Positions 46,606-57,237 of a DNA stretch of 64,000 bases are shown piece after piece. The stretch comes from an uncultured Pelagibacteraceae bacterium. Its GTDB lineage: Bacteria > Pseudomonadota > Alphaproteobacteria > Pelagibacterales > Pelagibacteraceae. Made by a program: the position numbers and the translations under genes. Below the pieces are notes generated by a model. That model saw nothing but the letters and a program-made list of their open reading frames with translations. It was not told the origin of the DNA and searched no databases. Every line of letters begins with the position of its first letter. Position 1 is the stretch's first letter. The stretch covers positions 62,001 to 126,000 of the forward strand of contig CACJBA010000002.1 of NCBI GenBank assembly GCA_902591535.1. The letters run 5' to 3'.

Positions 46606-49275
46606 ATGACGCCTGGAAATAAAAATAGCTACAAATCCCTAAAAAAGATTTCTATCAACAGTAAAAACTATAATTACTACTCTCTTAAAGAGGCAGAAAA
46701 AAATGGACTTAAAGGAATTGGCAAACTTCCAAAATCATTAAAAGTTTTATTGGAAAACTTACTTAGATATGAAGATGGTTTAAGTGTTACTCAATCTCAA
46801 ATTGAATCAATAAAAGAATGGTTAAAAACAAAAAAGTCAAAAACAGAAATAGCATATAGACCAGCAAGAGTTTTACTTCAAGATTACACAGGTATACCAG
46901 CAGTTGCAGATTTAGCAGCTATGCGAGAGGCGGTAAAAGAAAAAAACAAAGATCCAAATACAATTAATCCTTTATCAGCAGTAGATCTTGTAATTGATCA
47001 TTCTGTCCAAGTTGATCAATCAGCCAAAAATGACTCATTTGAAAAAAATGTGGATATTGAATTTGAAAGAAACGGCGAAAGATATTCTTTTTTAAAATGG
47101 GGACAAGAGGCATTTAATAACTTTAGAATTGTTCCTCCAGGAACAGGTATTTGTCATCAAGTAAATTTAGAATATTTATCTAAAGTGGTTTGGTCTGAAG
47201 AGTTTAAAGGTGAAAAATATATTTTTCCAGATACTTTAGTGGGCACCGATAGTCATACAACAATGGTAAACGGATTATCAGTTTTAGGATGGGGTGTAGG
47301 TGGAATTGAGGCTGAGGCTGGAATGCTAGGTCAGCCAATTTCAATGCTAATTCCAGAGGTAATAGGCTTTGAGGTAAAAAATAAATTACCAGAGGGTACT
47401 ACTGCAACAGATTTAGTCTTAACAGTAGTAAAAATGTTAAGAGACAAAGGTGTTGTTGGAAAGTTTGTAGAATTTTACGGCGAAGGATTAAAAAATTTAA
47501 CTCTTGCAGATAGAGCTACGATTGCAAACATGGCCCCAGAATATGGCGCTACATGTGGGTTTTTTCCAATTGATGAAGAAACATTAAAATATTTAAAGTT
47601 TTCAGGTAGAGATCAACAAACAGTAGATATTGTAGAGAGCTACGCAAAAGAACAAGGTTTATGGTCAAGCAATGAAATAGAATTTACTGATATAATTTCT
47701 TTAGATATGTCTACTATTGTTCCAACTATTTCGGGTCCTAAAAGACCTCAAGACAAAGTTCTTTTAACAGATGCACCTAATTCATTTAGAAAAGTATTAC
47801 AGGACTCAGCAAATAAAAATGATAAATCATTTTCAAAAGTTGAAAACACAGAATATGAGATAAGTGATGGTTCAATCTTAATTGCGGCAATTACTTCTTG
47901 CACGAATACATCAAATCCAAATGTCTTAATTGGAGCAGGATTACTTGCAAAAAAAGCTGTTGAACTAGGTTTAGACGTAAAACCTTGGGTAAAAACTTCT
48001 TTAGCTCCGGGATCTCAAGTCGTAACTGATTATTTAGAAAAAGCTGGATTAAATGTATATTTGGATAAATTGGGATTTAATTTAGTAGGTTATGGATGTA
48101 CCACATGTATAGGTAATTCTGGACCACTGCCAGAAAATATCGTTAAGGCTATACAAAAAGAAAATATTTATGCAGTTTCAGTTTTATCTGGTAATAGAAA
48201 TTTTGAAGGAAGAATCTCTCCACATATAAAAGCAAACTATCTAGCTTCACCACCATTAGTAGTTGCATATGCTATTGCAGGTCATATGGAATTTGATCTA
48301 TACAAAGACGCATTAGGCAAAGATAAAAAGGGAAATGAAATTTTTTTAAAAGACATATGGCCATCAAATAAAGAGATAGAGCAAACTCTAAAACAATCGC
48401 TTAACCCAGAAATGTTTGTTGAAAGATATTCTAATGTTTCAGAAGGACCTAGTCAGTGGCAGAAAATTAAAACTGAAAAAAGTAGTATATATAATTGGGA
48501 TGAAGGCTCAACCTATGTAAAAAAACCTCCTTTCTTTGAGTCACTACCAGATGAACCGGAGGGGTTTAAAGAAATTAAAGATGCAAGACCATTATTAATT
48601 TTAGGAGATATGGTGACCACAGATCATATATCACCAGCTGGAAGCATTCAAAAAGATAGCCCAACAGGTGAATATTTTATGAAAAATCAAATTTTGCCCA
48701 AAGATTATAATTCATATGGTTCAAGAAGAGGAAACCATGAGGTGATGATGAGAGGAACATTTGCAAATATTAGAATAAGAAACGAAATGGCTCCAGGTAC
48801 TGAAGGTGGATTTACGAAATTGTACCCAGAGGAAAAAATTCTTCCTATATATGATGCGGTTGTAGAATATAAAAAAAGAGGAACAGATTTAGTTGTAATT
48901 GGAGGAAAAGAGTATGGAACTGGTTCCTCAAGAGATTGGGCAGCAAAAGGAACAAAATTACTTGGAATTAAAGCTGTAATAGCAGAAAGTTTTGAGAGAA
49001 TACATAGATCTAATTTAATAGGGATGGGCATCTTGCCGTTGCAATTCATTAACGAAGTTAATAGAAAGAATTTAAAATTAATAGGATCTGAATTAATTAG
49101 TATAATTGATATAGAAAAGGGAATTAACCCTTCAGATGAATTAATGGTGGAAATTAAATATGCTTCTGGTGAAATGAAAAAAATTAAAACTTTGTGCAGA
49201 ATTGATACGAAAAATGAATTAGAGTATTATAAAAATGGAGGAATTCTCCAATATGTATTAAGGAATATGATTTAG
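46606..49275 (+). CDS. acnA: Aconitate hydratase
   Basis: TDSHTTMVNGLSVLGWGVGGIEAEAGMLGQP, AAITSCTNTSNPNVLIGAGLLA, KEYGTGSSRDWAAKGT. Confidence 0.96.
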   Translation: MTPGNKNSYKSLKKISINSKNYNYYSLKEAEKNGLKGIGKLPKSLKVLLENLLRYEDGLSVTQSQIESIKEWLKTKKSKTEIAYRPARVLLQDYTGIPAVADLAAMREAVKEKNKDPNTINPLSAVDLVIDHSVQVDQSAKNDSFEKNVDIEFERNGERYSFLKWGQEAFNNFRIVPPGTGICHQVNLEYLSKVVWSEEFKGEKYIFPDTLVGTDSHTTMVNGLSVLGWGVGGIEAEAGMLGQPISMLIPEVIGFEVKNKLPEGTTATDLVLTVVKMLRDKGVVGKFVEFYGEGLKNLTLADRATIANMAPEYGATCGFFPIDEETLKYLKFSGRDQQTVDIVESYAKEQGLWSSNEIEFTDIISLDMSTIVPTISGPKRPQDKVLLTDAPNSFRKVLQDSANKNDKSFSKVENTEYEISDGSILIAAITSCTNTSNPNVLIGAGLLAKKAVELGLDVKPWVKTSLAPGSQVVTDYLEKAGLNVYLDKLGFNLVGYGCTTCIGNSGPLPENIVKAIQKENIYAVSVLSGNRNFEGRISPHIKANYLASPPLVVAYAIAGHMEFDLYKDALGKDKKGNEIFLKDIWPSNKEIEQTLKQSLNPEMFVERYSNVSEGPSQWQKIKTEKSSIYNWDEGSTYVKKPPFFESLPDEPEGFKEIKDARPLLILGDMVTTDHISPAGSIQKDSPTGEYFMKNQILPKDYNSYGSRRGNHEVMMRGTFANIRIRNEMAPGTEGGFTKLYPEEKILPIYDAVVEYKKRGTDLVVIGGKEYGTGSSRDWAAKGTKLLGIKAVIAESFERIHRSNLIGMGILPLQFINEVNRKNLKLIGSELISIIDIEKGINPSDELMVEIKYASGEMKKIKTLCRIDTKNELEYYKNGGILQYVLRNMI

Positions 49276-49276
49276 T

Positions 49277-49918
49277 ATGGAAGATTTATCGACTTTAAAT
49301 GCAAGTAATAGACAAGAAAAAATAAAGAATTTTTTTGGAAATCATAAAAATAAAATAATTTCTGGAATAATTATTTTAATCATAATAGTTATTGGTGTTT
49401 ATAGTTATGACAAATATCTCATAAATAAAAAAAAAGAAATATCAGATAATTTTAATTCAATAACTATAAAATTTAAAGAAGACAACAAGGAATCAACCGC
49501 AAATCAGTTAATTGAAATAATAAATAAAAAAGATCCAACATATTCTCCTTTATCACTTTACTTTATAATTGATAATAATCTTGTAACTGATCAGAATATA
49601 GTTAATTCATTATTTGATACTTTGATTGAAAATACTTCTTTAGATAAAGAAATAAAAAATTTAGTTATTTATAAAAAAGCACTCTTTAACGCGGATCAAT
49701 TTAAAGAGGAAGATCTTTTGAGTATATTGAATCCAATAATTAATTCAGAAAGTGTTTGGAAATCTCACGCACTTTATCTTGTGGCTGAGTATTTTTATTC
49801 AGGAAACCAGAATCAAAAAGCCAAAGAGTTTTTCAATCAAATTATTAGCTTAGAAAATTCCAACCCAGATATAAGACTACAAGCAGAGAAAAGATTGAAC
49901 AGAGATCTTAGTGAATAA
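49277..49918 (+). CDS. Membrane-anchored TPR-like (YfgM-type) protein
   Basis: Single N-terminal TM, TPR-like C-terminus, precedes BamB-like gene. Confidence 0.65.
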   Translation: MEDLSTLNASNRQEKIKNFFGNHKNKIISGIIILIIIVIGVYSYDKYLINKKKEISDNFNSITIKFKEDNKESTANQLIEIINKKDPTYSPLSLYFIIDNNLVTDQNIVNSLFDTLIENTSLDKEIKNLVIYKKALFNADQFKEEDLLSILNPIINSESVWKSHALYLVAEYFYSGNQNQKAKEFFNQIISLENSNPDIRLQAEKRLNRDLSE

Positions 49919-51209
49919 ATTAATAATTATATTAATAGCATTTATTTTTCTTAATAATTGTTCATTTAATGAGGACTCAAAAATTTGGAAAAATAAAGAT
50001 CAAGATTTATCTCAAGACCAAAATATTAAACAAATTTATGCCGATGAAAAAACAACAGTTACAGAATTTAACAAAGTCTTAAAATTAGATTTATCAAATT
50101 TAAAAACTAATAATAAAATTAATGATGATAAAAATAATTTAAGCTCACAAACTTATGGTGGAAATTTAAATAAAATTGGAAATTACAAATTTTCAAAATT
50201 TGAGGAAATTAACACTATAAATTTTGAGCCATTATTTTTATCAGACGGAATAATTTTTTTCGATAAAAAAGGGTCAATCATAAGATATGATAGTAATAAA
50301 AAAGTTTTGTGGAAACAAAATCATTATTCTAAATCTGAAAAAAAACTTAGTCCTAAACTAAATTTTATTTTAGAAGATAATTCAATTATAGTAACAGATA
50401 GTATTGCAAAATACTATTCAATCAGTTTAGAAACAGGCAATTTGAATTGGTCAAAAAATAATATTTATCCTTTTAATTCTAATATTAAAAATTTTAAAAA
50501 TAAAATCTTTGTGGTTGATTATAAAAATACTTTGAGATGTTATAACGTTAAAGATGGTTCTGAATGCTGGAATTTGCAAACTGAAGACTCTTTTACAATT
50601 TCAAATTCGAAATATTCATTATTAATTATCGATGAAATGGTAGTTTTTAGTAATTCAGTTGGTGATATTACTTCTGTAGATATTGAAACAGGGCTTATTA
50701 TATGGCAATTGCCAACACAAAGTAGCAATATAATTAATGAAACTTACAATTTTAAAATATCAAAACTTGTATCTGACGGAAATTCCATTTTTTTCTCAAA
50801 CAATAAAAATGAAATTTATTCTGTAGATGCAAAAACAGGTATTGTTAAATGGATTAATAACTTAAATTCTAATATTAAGCCGGTCATAGTTGGTAACTTG
50901 ATTTTTACTGTTTCTGATGAAGGATATTTATATGTAATTGAGAAAAATAAAGGAAATATAATTAGAGTTACAGATCTTTTATCAAATTACAAACCAAGAC
51001 AAAGAAAAAATATTCAACCCATAGGTTTTGTTATAGGTGATAAGAATTTGTATTTAACAAATTCTGACGGTAAAATTATTGTGGCTGATTTAAGTGATGG
51101 TAAGATTACAAAGATTGAAAAAGTCTCAGGTGGTTTGGTTTCAGAACCTTTTATTTTTGATAATAATTTATTTGTAGTAAGAAATGGTTCTATCGTACAA
51201 TATAACTAA
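49911..51209 (+). CDS. BamB-like PQQ beta-propeller lipoprotein
   Basis: Lipobox-like FLNNCS; repeated GxxxW / DxxTGxxxW propeller blades. Confidence 0.75.
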   Translation: MNKLIIILIAFIFLNNCSFNEDSKIWKNKDQDLSQDQNIKQIYADEKTTVTEFNKVLKLDLSNLKTNNKINDDKNNLSSQTYGGNLNKIGNYKFSKFEEINTINFEPLFLSDGIIFFDKKGSIIRYDSNKKVLWKQNHYSKSEKKLSPKLNFILEDNSIIVTDSIAKYYSISLETGNLNWSKNNIYPFNSNIKNFKNKIFVVDYKNTLRCYNVKDGSECWNLQTEDSFTISNSKYSLLIIDEMVVFSNSVGDITSVDIETGLIIWQLPTQSSNIINETYNFKISKLVSDGNSIFFSNNKNEIYSVDAKTGIVKWINNLNSNIKPVIVGNLIFTVSDEGYLYVIEKNKGNIIRVTDLLSNYKPRQRKNIQPIGFVIGDKNLYLTNSDGKIIVADLSDGKITKIEKVSGGLVSEPFIFDNNLFVVRNGSIVQYN

Positions 51210-51211
51210 TT

Positions 51212-51643
51212 ATGATCTTAAAATTTTTAGAAAAGATCGGAAGAAAAAAAATAGTATTAGACAGAGGACCTTCTCATCCCAAGTTTCATGAAGCTAAACC
51301 ATGGATGAACCGATACTATGTTCTTATGAGACATCGTCCAAGATGGTTTCCTTTCAATATTTTAATTCATGAAATGCTTGCAGATGATCATGGTGAGGGT
51401 GTTCATAATCATACATTTCCTTATATAACAATCATTTTAAGAGGTGGTTACTGGGAAACATTAAGCAAAGGAAAATTTTGGAGACCACCAGGTTATATTG
51501 GGTTTAGATCAGCAAATAATTTGCATCGTGTAGATCTTGAGCCGGGAACAAAACCATTAACTTTATTTATTTCTGGTCCTTTTGGTTTAAGAAAAGGACC
51601 AAGATCAGAATATGGCATCGATTTTAAAACAAAAAAAAATTAA
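51212..51643 (+). CDS. Cupin-like small protein
   Basis: HNHTFPYITIILRGGYWE metal-binding-like cupin motif. Confidence 0.55.
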   Translation: MILKFLEKIGRKKIVLDRGPSHPKFHEAKPWMNRYYVLMRHRPRWFPFNILIHEMLADDHGEGVHNHTFPYITIILRGGYWETLSKGKFWRPPGYIGFRSANNLHRVDLEPGTKPLTLFISGPFGLRKGPRSEYGIDFKTKKN

Positions 51644-52692
51644 TGGCAAAAAACTTTCAAAAAGATTTTTTAATTTATTGTAATAGACAAGACTTAGAAA
51701 TTAATCCAAATCAATTAGAGGTTATTAAAAAGTTAGAGCAATATTATAAAAGTAATTTTAAATCATTTTTTTCAAAGTTGTTTTCAAATCAATCATCTCA
51801 AAAAGGTTTTTATTTATTTGGTGACGTTGGGGTTGGCAAAACTATGATTTTAAATTTTTTTTTTGATTGTATAGATGAAAAAAAATTAAGACTCCATTTT
51901 AATGAGTTTATGTTAGATTTTCATGACTTTGTGCATGAAAGAAAAGAAAAAAATGAAGAAAATATAATTAATATATTTGTAAAAAATTTAAAATCAAAAG
52001 CAGCTTTAATTTATTTTGATGAATTTCAAGTAACCAATATAGTTGATGCTATGATTTTAGGAAAATTATTTGATCAGATATATAAAGAAGGTATTAAAAT
52101 TATCTTAACCTCTAATACAAAAATTTCAGAATTATATAAGGATGGCCTTCAAAGAGATCAGTTTAAGCCTTTTATAAAAATTATGCAGGATCAATCTATT
52201 GAATATGAACTCAAAATAGATGATGACTATAGAAAATCAAACAACAATGAAATTCAAAGATATTATTATCCTCTTAATCAAGAAACAAATTTTAAAATAA
52301 ATAAATTTTTTAGAGTCATCACAAAGGATAAAAAGAAAACATTAAAAATTATTAATATTAAGGGTAGGGAGTTTAAAATAGAAAATTTTTATGAAGGTGT
52401 TGCTAAATTTAATTTCAGTGAGTTGTGTGATCAAAATTTAGGTGCTGAGGATTACCTGGAAATAATTAAAAATTGCTCATTTATAGTAATCAATCAAATT
52501 CCTCAGTTTAATAATACCAATTCAAATCAACAACAGCGATTTATTACTTTGTTAGACATTATTTACGATAAAAATATTTCAATCGCCGTAACAGCTAATC
52601 AAAGTTTAGAGTCGTTTACGTCATCAAGATCATTAGAAAAACCATTTAAACGTACCATTAGTCGTTTATATGAATTAACATCAAAAAAATAA
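51643..52692 (+). CDS. zapE: AFG1/ZapE-like ATPase
   Basis: GFYLFGDVGVGKTMILNFFFD, YFDEFQVTNIVDAMILGKLF, LTSNTK. Confidence 0.9.
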   Translation: MAKNFQKDFLIYCNRQDLEINPNQLEVIKKLEQYYKSNFKSFFSKLFSNQSSQKGFYLFGDVGVGKTMILNFFFDCIDEKKLRLHFNEFMLDFHDFVHERKEKNEENIINIFVKNLKSKAALIYFDEFQVTNIVDAMILGKLFDQIYKEGIKIILTSNTKISELYKDGLQRDQFKPFIKIMQDQSIEYELKIDDDYRKSNNNEIQRYYYPLNQETNFKINKFFRVITKDKKKTLKIINIKGREFKIENFYEGVAKFNFSELCDQNLGAEDYLEIIKNCSFIVINQIPQFNNTNSNQQQRFITLLDIIYDKNISIAVTANQSLESFTSSRSLEKPFKRTISRLYELTSKK

Positions 52693-52695
52693 TTT

Positions 52696-53115
52696 ATGAA
52701 ACAAGTATTTTATAATCTTCAAATAAATACTAACGGTCAAAAATTATATGAATTTACAGATAAAATAATTGACTGGATTAACAAAAATAATTTCAAAAAT
52801 GGTATAATTAATTTAAGTATTCAACATACAAGCGCATCACTGATTGTTCAGGAAAATGCTGATCCAGATGTCCAAACTGATCTAATAAATTATTTTGATA
52901 AAATGGCACCCATGGATAAAAATTTATATATTCACACAACAGAAGGAAAGGACGATATGCCTGCACATATCAAGTCTGCATTAACCAATAATCAAATTTC
53001 TCTAAGTATTAAAGATGGTCATTTATTACTTGGCACCTGGCAGGGTTTATTTTTATTTGAACACAGATTAGAAGCTCAAAAAAGGATAATAATTCATCAT
53101 TATATTGGCGATTAA
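52696..53115 (+). CDS. YjbQ/UPF0047 family protein
   Basis: IQHTSASLIVQENADPDVQTDL, EGKDDMPAHIKSAL, LGTWQGLFLFEHR. Confidence 0.9.
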   Translation: MKQVFYNLQINTNGQKLYEFTDKIIDWINKNNFKNGIINLSIQHTSASLIVQENADPDVQTDLINYFDKMAPMDKNLYIHTTEGKDDMPAHIKSALTNNQISLSIKDGHLLLGTWQGLFLFEHRLEAQKRIIIHHYIGD

Positions 53116-54545
53116 TTACCAATTTTATTTTTTTTCAAAGACTGAAAGGCTTCAAGGGCAGATGCTCTTGCTTTTTCATGTATTACTATAGGATTTGGAT
53201 AATCTTTACCAATAATGGTATTAATTGCTTGTTGATATTTTTGCTCCATTTCCCAGGGTTTGTGGATAAATTTATTTGGTACTTTTTTAAGTTCTGGTAC
53301 CCATTTTTTTACATAAATTCCTTCTTTATCAAACTTTTCACCCTGAAGTATTGGATTGAATATTCTAAAATATGGAGCTGCGTCAGCACCACAGCCCGCA
53401 ACCCATTGCCATTGAGCGATATTATTAGCTTTATTAAAATCCAACAAACAATTTCTAAAATGTTTTTCTCCCTCTACCCAAGTAATTCTTAAGTGTTTGA
53501 CTAAGAAAGAACCAACCACCATTCTTATTCTATTATGCATCCAACCAGTTTCATAAAGTTCTCGCATTCCTGCATCTACAATTGGATAACCTGTCATACC
53601 TGCTTTCCATGATTTTAAAAATTTATCATTTTTAACCCAAGGAAACTTATCAAATTCTTTTCTAAAATTGCCTTTTAAAAATTCTGGAAAATAATTAATT
53701 AAACTATGAGAAAACTCTCTCCAACCAAGCTCGTTGATATATTTTCTGTAACCAATACCCTTTGATTTTATTTCTGAACACTTTTTCCAAATGTTGCCAA
53801 CATGTATTTGACCATGCTTAATATACGGGGATAATTTAGAAGTTCCATCAATTGAAGGAATGTCTCTAGCAGTACCATAATCCTTAATTTTATTTTCTAA
53901 AAGGTTTTTAAGAATTTTTTTTGAGCTACTTTCTGAAACTTCCCAATAGTTTTCGAATTTTTTATACCAATTTTTTTTTGGTAAAATATTTTCTGGTTTT
54001 ATACAATTTTTAAAAAATGAGCTCTTCTTATTTTTCTTTTTAACTACATAATTTTTACTTGGTGGTTGATTTAAATAAATTTGTTCAGCATTTCTCCAAA
54101 ATGGTGTAAACACCTTGAAAGGTGTACCATCATTTTTTGTTACTTCTTGAAATTCATTTAATATATTTCCTTTAAAATATTTATAATTTATTTTATTTTT
54201 AATAAACAAATCACGAATTTTTTTACCTTTTGAAATAACATCTGGTTCATAAATTTTATTCCAGTAGATAGAAATATTATGTTTTTTATTTAGCTTAGAA
54301 AAAATATCTAGTTCATCCCCTTTAACTATTTCAAGATTAATTTTATAAAGTAATAATTCTTTTTTAAGTGACTCTAATGATTTAAAAACCCACCATTTTT
54401 GAGCCTCTCTTTTGTTATCAAATTCATTATTATTATAAATATACAATGCAATTACATTTTCGTGATTTTGGGATGCAAAAGAAAGAGCTGGGTTGTTCTC
54501 AATTCTAAAATCTTCTCTAATCCAAAAAATACCCGTACTACTCAT
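53112..54545 (-). CDS. Deoxyribodipyrimidine photolyase/cryptochrome family
   Basis: WIREDFRIENNPAL, GWMHNRIRMVVGSFLVKHLRITWVEGEKHF, QWQWVAGCGADAAPYFRIFNP. Confidence 0.95.
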   Translation of the reverse strand: MSSTGIFWIREDFRIENNPALSFASQNHENVIALYIYNNNEFDNKREAQKWWVFKSLESLKKELLLYKINLEIVKGDELDIFSKLNKKHNISIYWNKIYEPDVISKGKKIRDLFIKNKINYKYFKGNILNEFQEVTKNDGTPFKVFTPFWRNAEQIYLNQPPSKNYVVKKKNKKSSFFKNCIKPENILPKKNWYKKFENYWEVSESSSKKILKNLLENKIKDYGTARDIPSIDGTSKLSPYIKHGQIHVGNIWKKCSEIKSKGIGYRKYINELGWREFSHSLINYFPEFLKGNFRKEFDKFPWVKNDKFLKSWKAGMTGYPIVDAGMRELYETGWMHNRIRMVVGSFLVKHLRITWVEGEKHFRNCLLDFNKANNIAQWQWVAGCGADAAPYFRIFNPILQGEKFDKEGIYVKKWVPELKKVPNKFIHKPWEMEQKYQQAINTIIGKDYPNPIVIHEKARASALEAFQSLKKNKIGN

Positions 54546-54549
54546 TAGA

Positions 54550-55680
54550 TTAATTTTGGTTTATTAATTTCTTATACATTTCTTGGTCTGTGTCTCCTTC
54601 ACAACCAAATACCAAAACGTTAGACTTTTCATTGAGCTCTAATTTTTTCTTAATTACTTCATCTTCACAACTTGAGATTAAACTAATTACTCCAGGTGCT
54701 GAGTTTTCTCCTGCAATTATTTTTTCCTCACTAAAGCTTGAATTTCCAAGTAATTTCATAGTTTTTGCAATATCATCATCTGGTAAACTTATGCAGTGTT
54801 TAACCGAATTTTTTAATATTTCCCATGGGACCAAAGATACCTCCCCACAGGACATTCCACCCATCAAACTTTCTCTTTTAATATCAATTTTTTCTATCTT
54901 TCCAGTTTTAATACTTTCCATAACGCATGCTGCGCTATCCGGCTCCACCACTACAATGGTTGGTACGTTTTTTAAATATCTTGCTATACCAGCCACCATC
55001 GCAGCAGCCATTCCACCCACACCTGCTTGTAATATTATATGTGTAATTTTTTCATCTTTTATTTGATCAGCAATCTCTCTCATCATAACAGTGTAGCCAG
55101 CCATAGTATATTTTGGAACGATCATATAATCTTTCCAAGCAACATCCTGAACAATTTGCCAATTATTTTCTGTTGATTGCTTTATACATTCTATTAGAGA
55201 CTTTTCATAATTTCCTTTAACTTTTACAACATCTGCACCAAGTTTAGACATAGCTTCACCTCTTGCATCACTGACAAATTCACTTATAAAAATTTTACAT
55301 TTTAGACCAAGTCGTTTAGCTCCCCAGGCAACAGATCTTCCATGATTACCTGCTGTAGCGGTTGCTACGATTATATCTTTATTCCCTTTAGAAACTTTTT
55401 CTACAGCATATGCACCACCTAAAGCTTTAAATGATTTTAAATTAAATCGTTTATGTTCATCTTTATAAAAAATATTTTTTAAATTTAATTCTTTAGAAAG
55501 TTTATTTAGAGAAATTAGAGGAGTAGGCGCATACCCTTTCCATTTTGAAATACTGCCGTATGCATCATCTATATCTTTTGATGATAAAGATTTGAATATC
55601 TGATTTTTATCAAAAGAATAATTAGCGTTGTCGGTAAATTCAGAATATTTCCATTGGTGTCCATTGGATAATATTGTCAT
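54550..55680 (-). CDS. Diaminopropionate ammonia-lyase-like PLP enzyme
   Basis: KDEHKRFNLKSFKALGGAYAV, ATAGNHGRSVAWGAKRLG, LQAGVGGMAAA. Confidence 0.82.
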   Translation of the reverse strand: MTILSNGHQWKYSEFTDNANYSFDKNQIFKSLSSKDIDDAYGSISKWKGYAPTPLISLNKLSKELNLKNIFYKDEHKRFNLKSFKALGGAYAVEKVSKGNKDIIVATATAGNHGRSVAWGAKRLGLKCKIFISEFVSDARGEAMSKLGADVVKVKGNYEKSLIECIKQSTENNWQIVQDVAWKDYMIVPKYTMAGYTVMMREIADQIKDEKITHIILQAGVGGMAAAMVAGIARYLKNVPTIVVVEPDSAACVMESIKTGKIEKIDIKRESLMGGMSCGEVSLVPWEILKNSVKHCISLPDDDIAKTMKLLGNSSFSEEKIIAGENSAPGVISLISSCEDEVIKKKLELNEKSNVLVFGCEGDTDQEMYKKLINQN

Positions 55681-55683
55681 AGA

Positions 55684-57009
55684 CTAGCAATCTAAAGTAT
55701 TATCTTTTTCCCATTTTGTAATACTTCTATTTTTACTAAAAATATTTTTTGATTTAAATTCATTGATTTCTGAATTTCTCAATTTTATATAACTTTCAAT
55801 TACGTCTTTACCAAAAGCATTGTTAATATCTTTATTATTTTTTAACAAACTTAAAGACTGACCAAGTTCATCGGGAAGTTTAGGTAAATTTGGATATTTT
55901 TTAAAGTCTTCGTACATATTACAATATAAAGGTTTACCTGGATCGATTTTATTTTTTAAACCATAAAGACCAGCCGCCAAAACACTTGCTTGCAATAAGT
56001 AAGGATTTGCAGATCCATCCATCAATCTTAATTCAAATCTTCCTGGATCAGGAATTCTGATCATGTGAGTTCGGTTATTACCTGTATAAGAAATACTACT
56101 TGGCGACCATGATGCTCCAGATTTTGTGGGTGGTGCATTTATTCTTCTGTAACTATTTATTGTTGGATTGAAGAAAGCAGATAATGATGAAGCATTATTA
56201 ATAACTCCACCTAAAAAATTATAAGCCATTTTACTTAAACCCAATTTATCTTTTTTATCTAAGAATTTATTTTTGTTACCTTGCCAAACAGATATATGAG
56301 CATGACATCCATTGCCTGTTAAATTTTCAAATGGTTTAGGCATAAATGTTGCTCTTAATCCGTGTTTTTCAGCGATTGTTTTGACCATGAATTTAAAAAA
56401 TGTATGTCTATCTGCTGTTTTAAGACATTCTGAATAATCCCAATTCATTTCAAATTGTCCATTAGCATCTTCGTGATCATTTTGATATGGGCCCCATCCC
56501 ATTTCAATCATACAATCGCAAATTTCCCTTATTAAATCATATCTTCTCATTAATGCAGATTGATCATAGCAAGGTTTAGATTGAGTGTCTCTTGGGTCAG
56601 CGATCGAGTTGCCATCAGGAGAGATTAAAAAATATTCGCATTCGACACCTGATTTCATTGTTAAATTTTGTTTCTTTAGTTTTTTTATTTGATTTTTTAA
56701 CATTACTCTTGGAGACGCTTCAACAGGCTTACCATTCATCCATAGATCAGAAGCTAACCAACCAACTTCTTTATTCCAGGGTAGTTGAATTAAACTATCT
56801 GGATCAGGAATTCCAAACATATCTGAATCGGCCGGTGTCATATCCAGCCATGCAGCAAATCCAGCAAAACCAGCGCCCGCACTTTGCATTTCTTTGATTG
56901 CATGAGCGGGTACCAACTTTGATCTTAAGACACCAAATAAATCTACGAAACTAATTAAAAAATATTTAATTTTTTTTTGTTTAGCAATTTGAAATAGATT
57001 TTTAGACAC
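55684..57009 (-). CDS. Glutamine synthetase family protein (GlnT-like)
   Basis: NDHEDANGQFEMNWDYSE, FMPKPFENLTGNGCHAHISVW, PGRFELRLMDGSANPYL. Confidence 0.85.
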   Translation of the reverse strand: MSKNLFQIAKQKKIKYFLISFVDLFGVLRSKLVPAHAIKEMQSAGAGFAGFAAWLDMTPADSDMFGIPDPDSLIQLPWNKEVGWLASDLWMNGKPVEASPRVMLKNQIKKLKKQNLTMKSGVECEYFLISPDGNSIADPRDTQSKPCYDQSALMRRYDLIREICDCMIEMGWGPYQNDHEDANGQFEMNWDYSECLKTADRHTFFKFMVKTIAEKHGLRATFMPKPFENLTGNGCHAHISVWQGNKNKFLDKKDKLGLSKMAYNFLGGVINNASSLSAFFNPTINSYRRINAPPTKSGASWSPSSISYTGNNRTHMIRIPDPGRFELRLMDGSANPYLLQASVLAAGLYGLKNKIDPGKPLYCNMYEDFKKYPNLPKLPDELGQSLSLLKNNKDINNAFGKDVIESYIKLRNSEINEFKSKNIFSKNRSITKWEKDNTLDC

Positions 57010-57026
57010 AACTTAAATTAACACAA

Positions 57027-57179
57027 TTATTTAAAAAAAGATAAAATTGTTTCTTTATAATAAATTAAATTTACAACAATAATTACAATTATAGCTAGTA
57101 TTACACCATACTTGGCCTTAGGAAAAGCCACACCTCTCATTTTAGTAGGTCTTAGTTCTTCGTTATCTTTATCAGTCAT
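57027..57179 (-). CDS. Small single-TM protein (start corrected from 57224)
   Basis: ATG at 57179 (MTDKDNEELRPTKMRG...); upstream 15 codons of the ORF-track version are a terminator. Confidence 0.6.
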   Translation of the reverse strand: MTDKDNEELRPTKMRGVAFPKAKYGVILAIIVIIVVNLIYYKETILSFFK

Positions 57180-57198
57180 ATTGTTCTTTAAAAAAAAA

Positions 57199-57222
57199 GG
57201 GCGCCACAATAAAGTAGCGCCC
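57199..57222 (-). terminator. Strong intrinsic terminator downstream of amt-associated small gene
   Basis: Minus strand GGGCGC-TACTTTATTGTG-GCGCCC then T9. Confidence 0.88.
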
Positions 57223-57237
57223 AAATTTTAATTTAAA

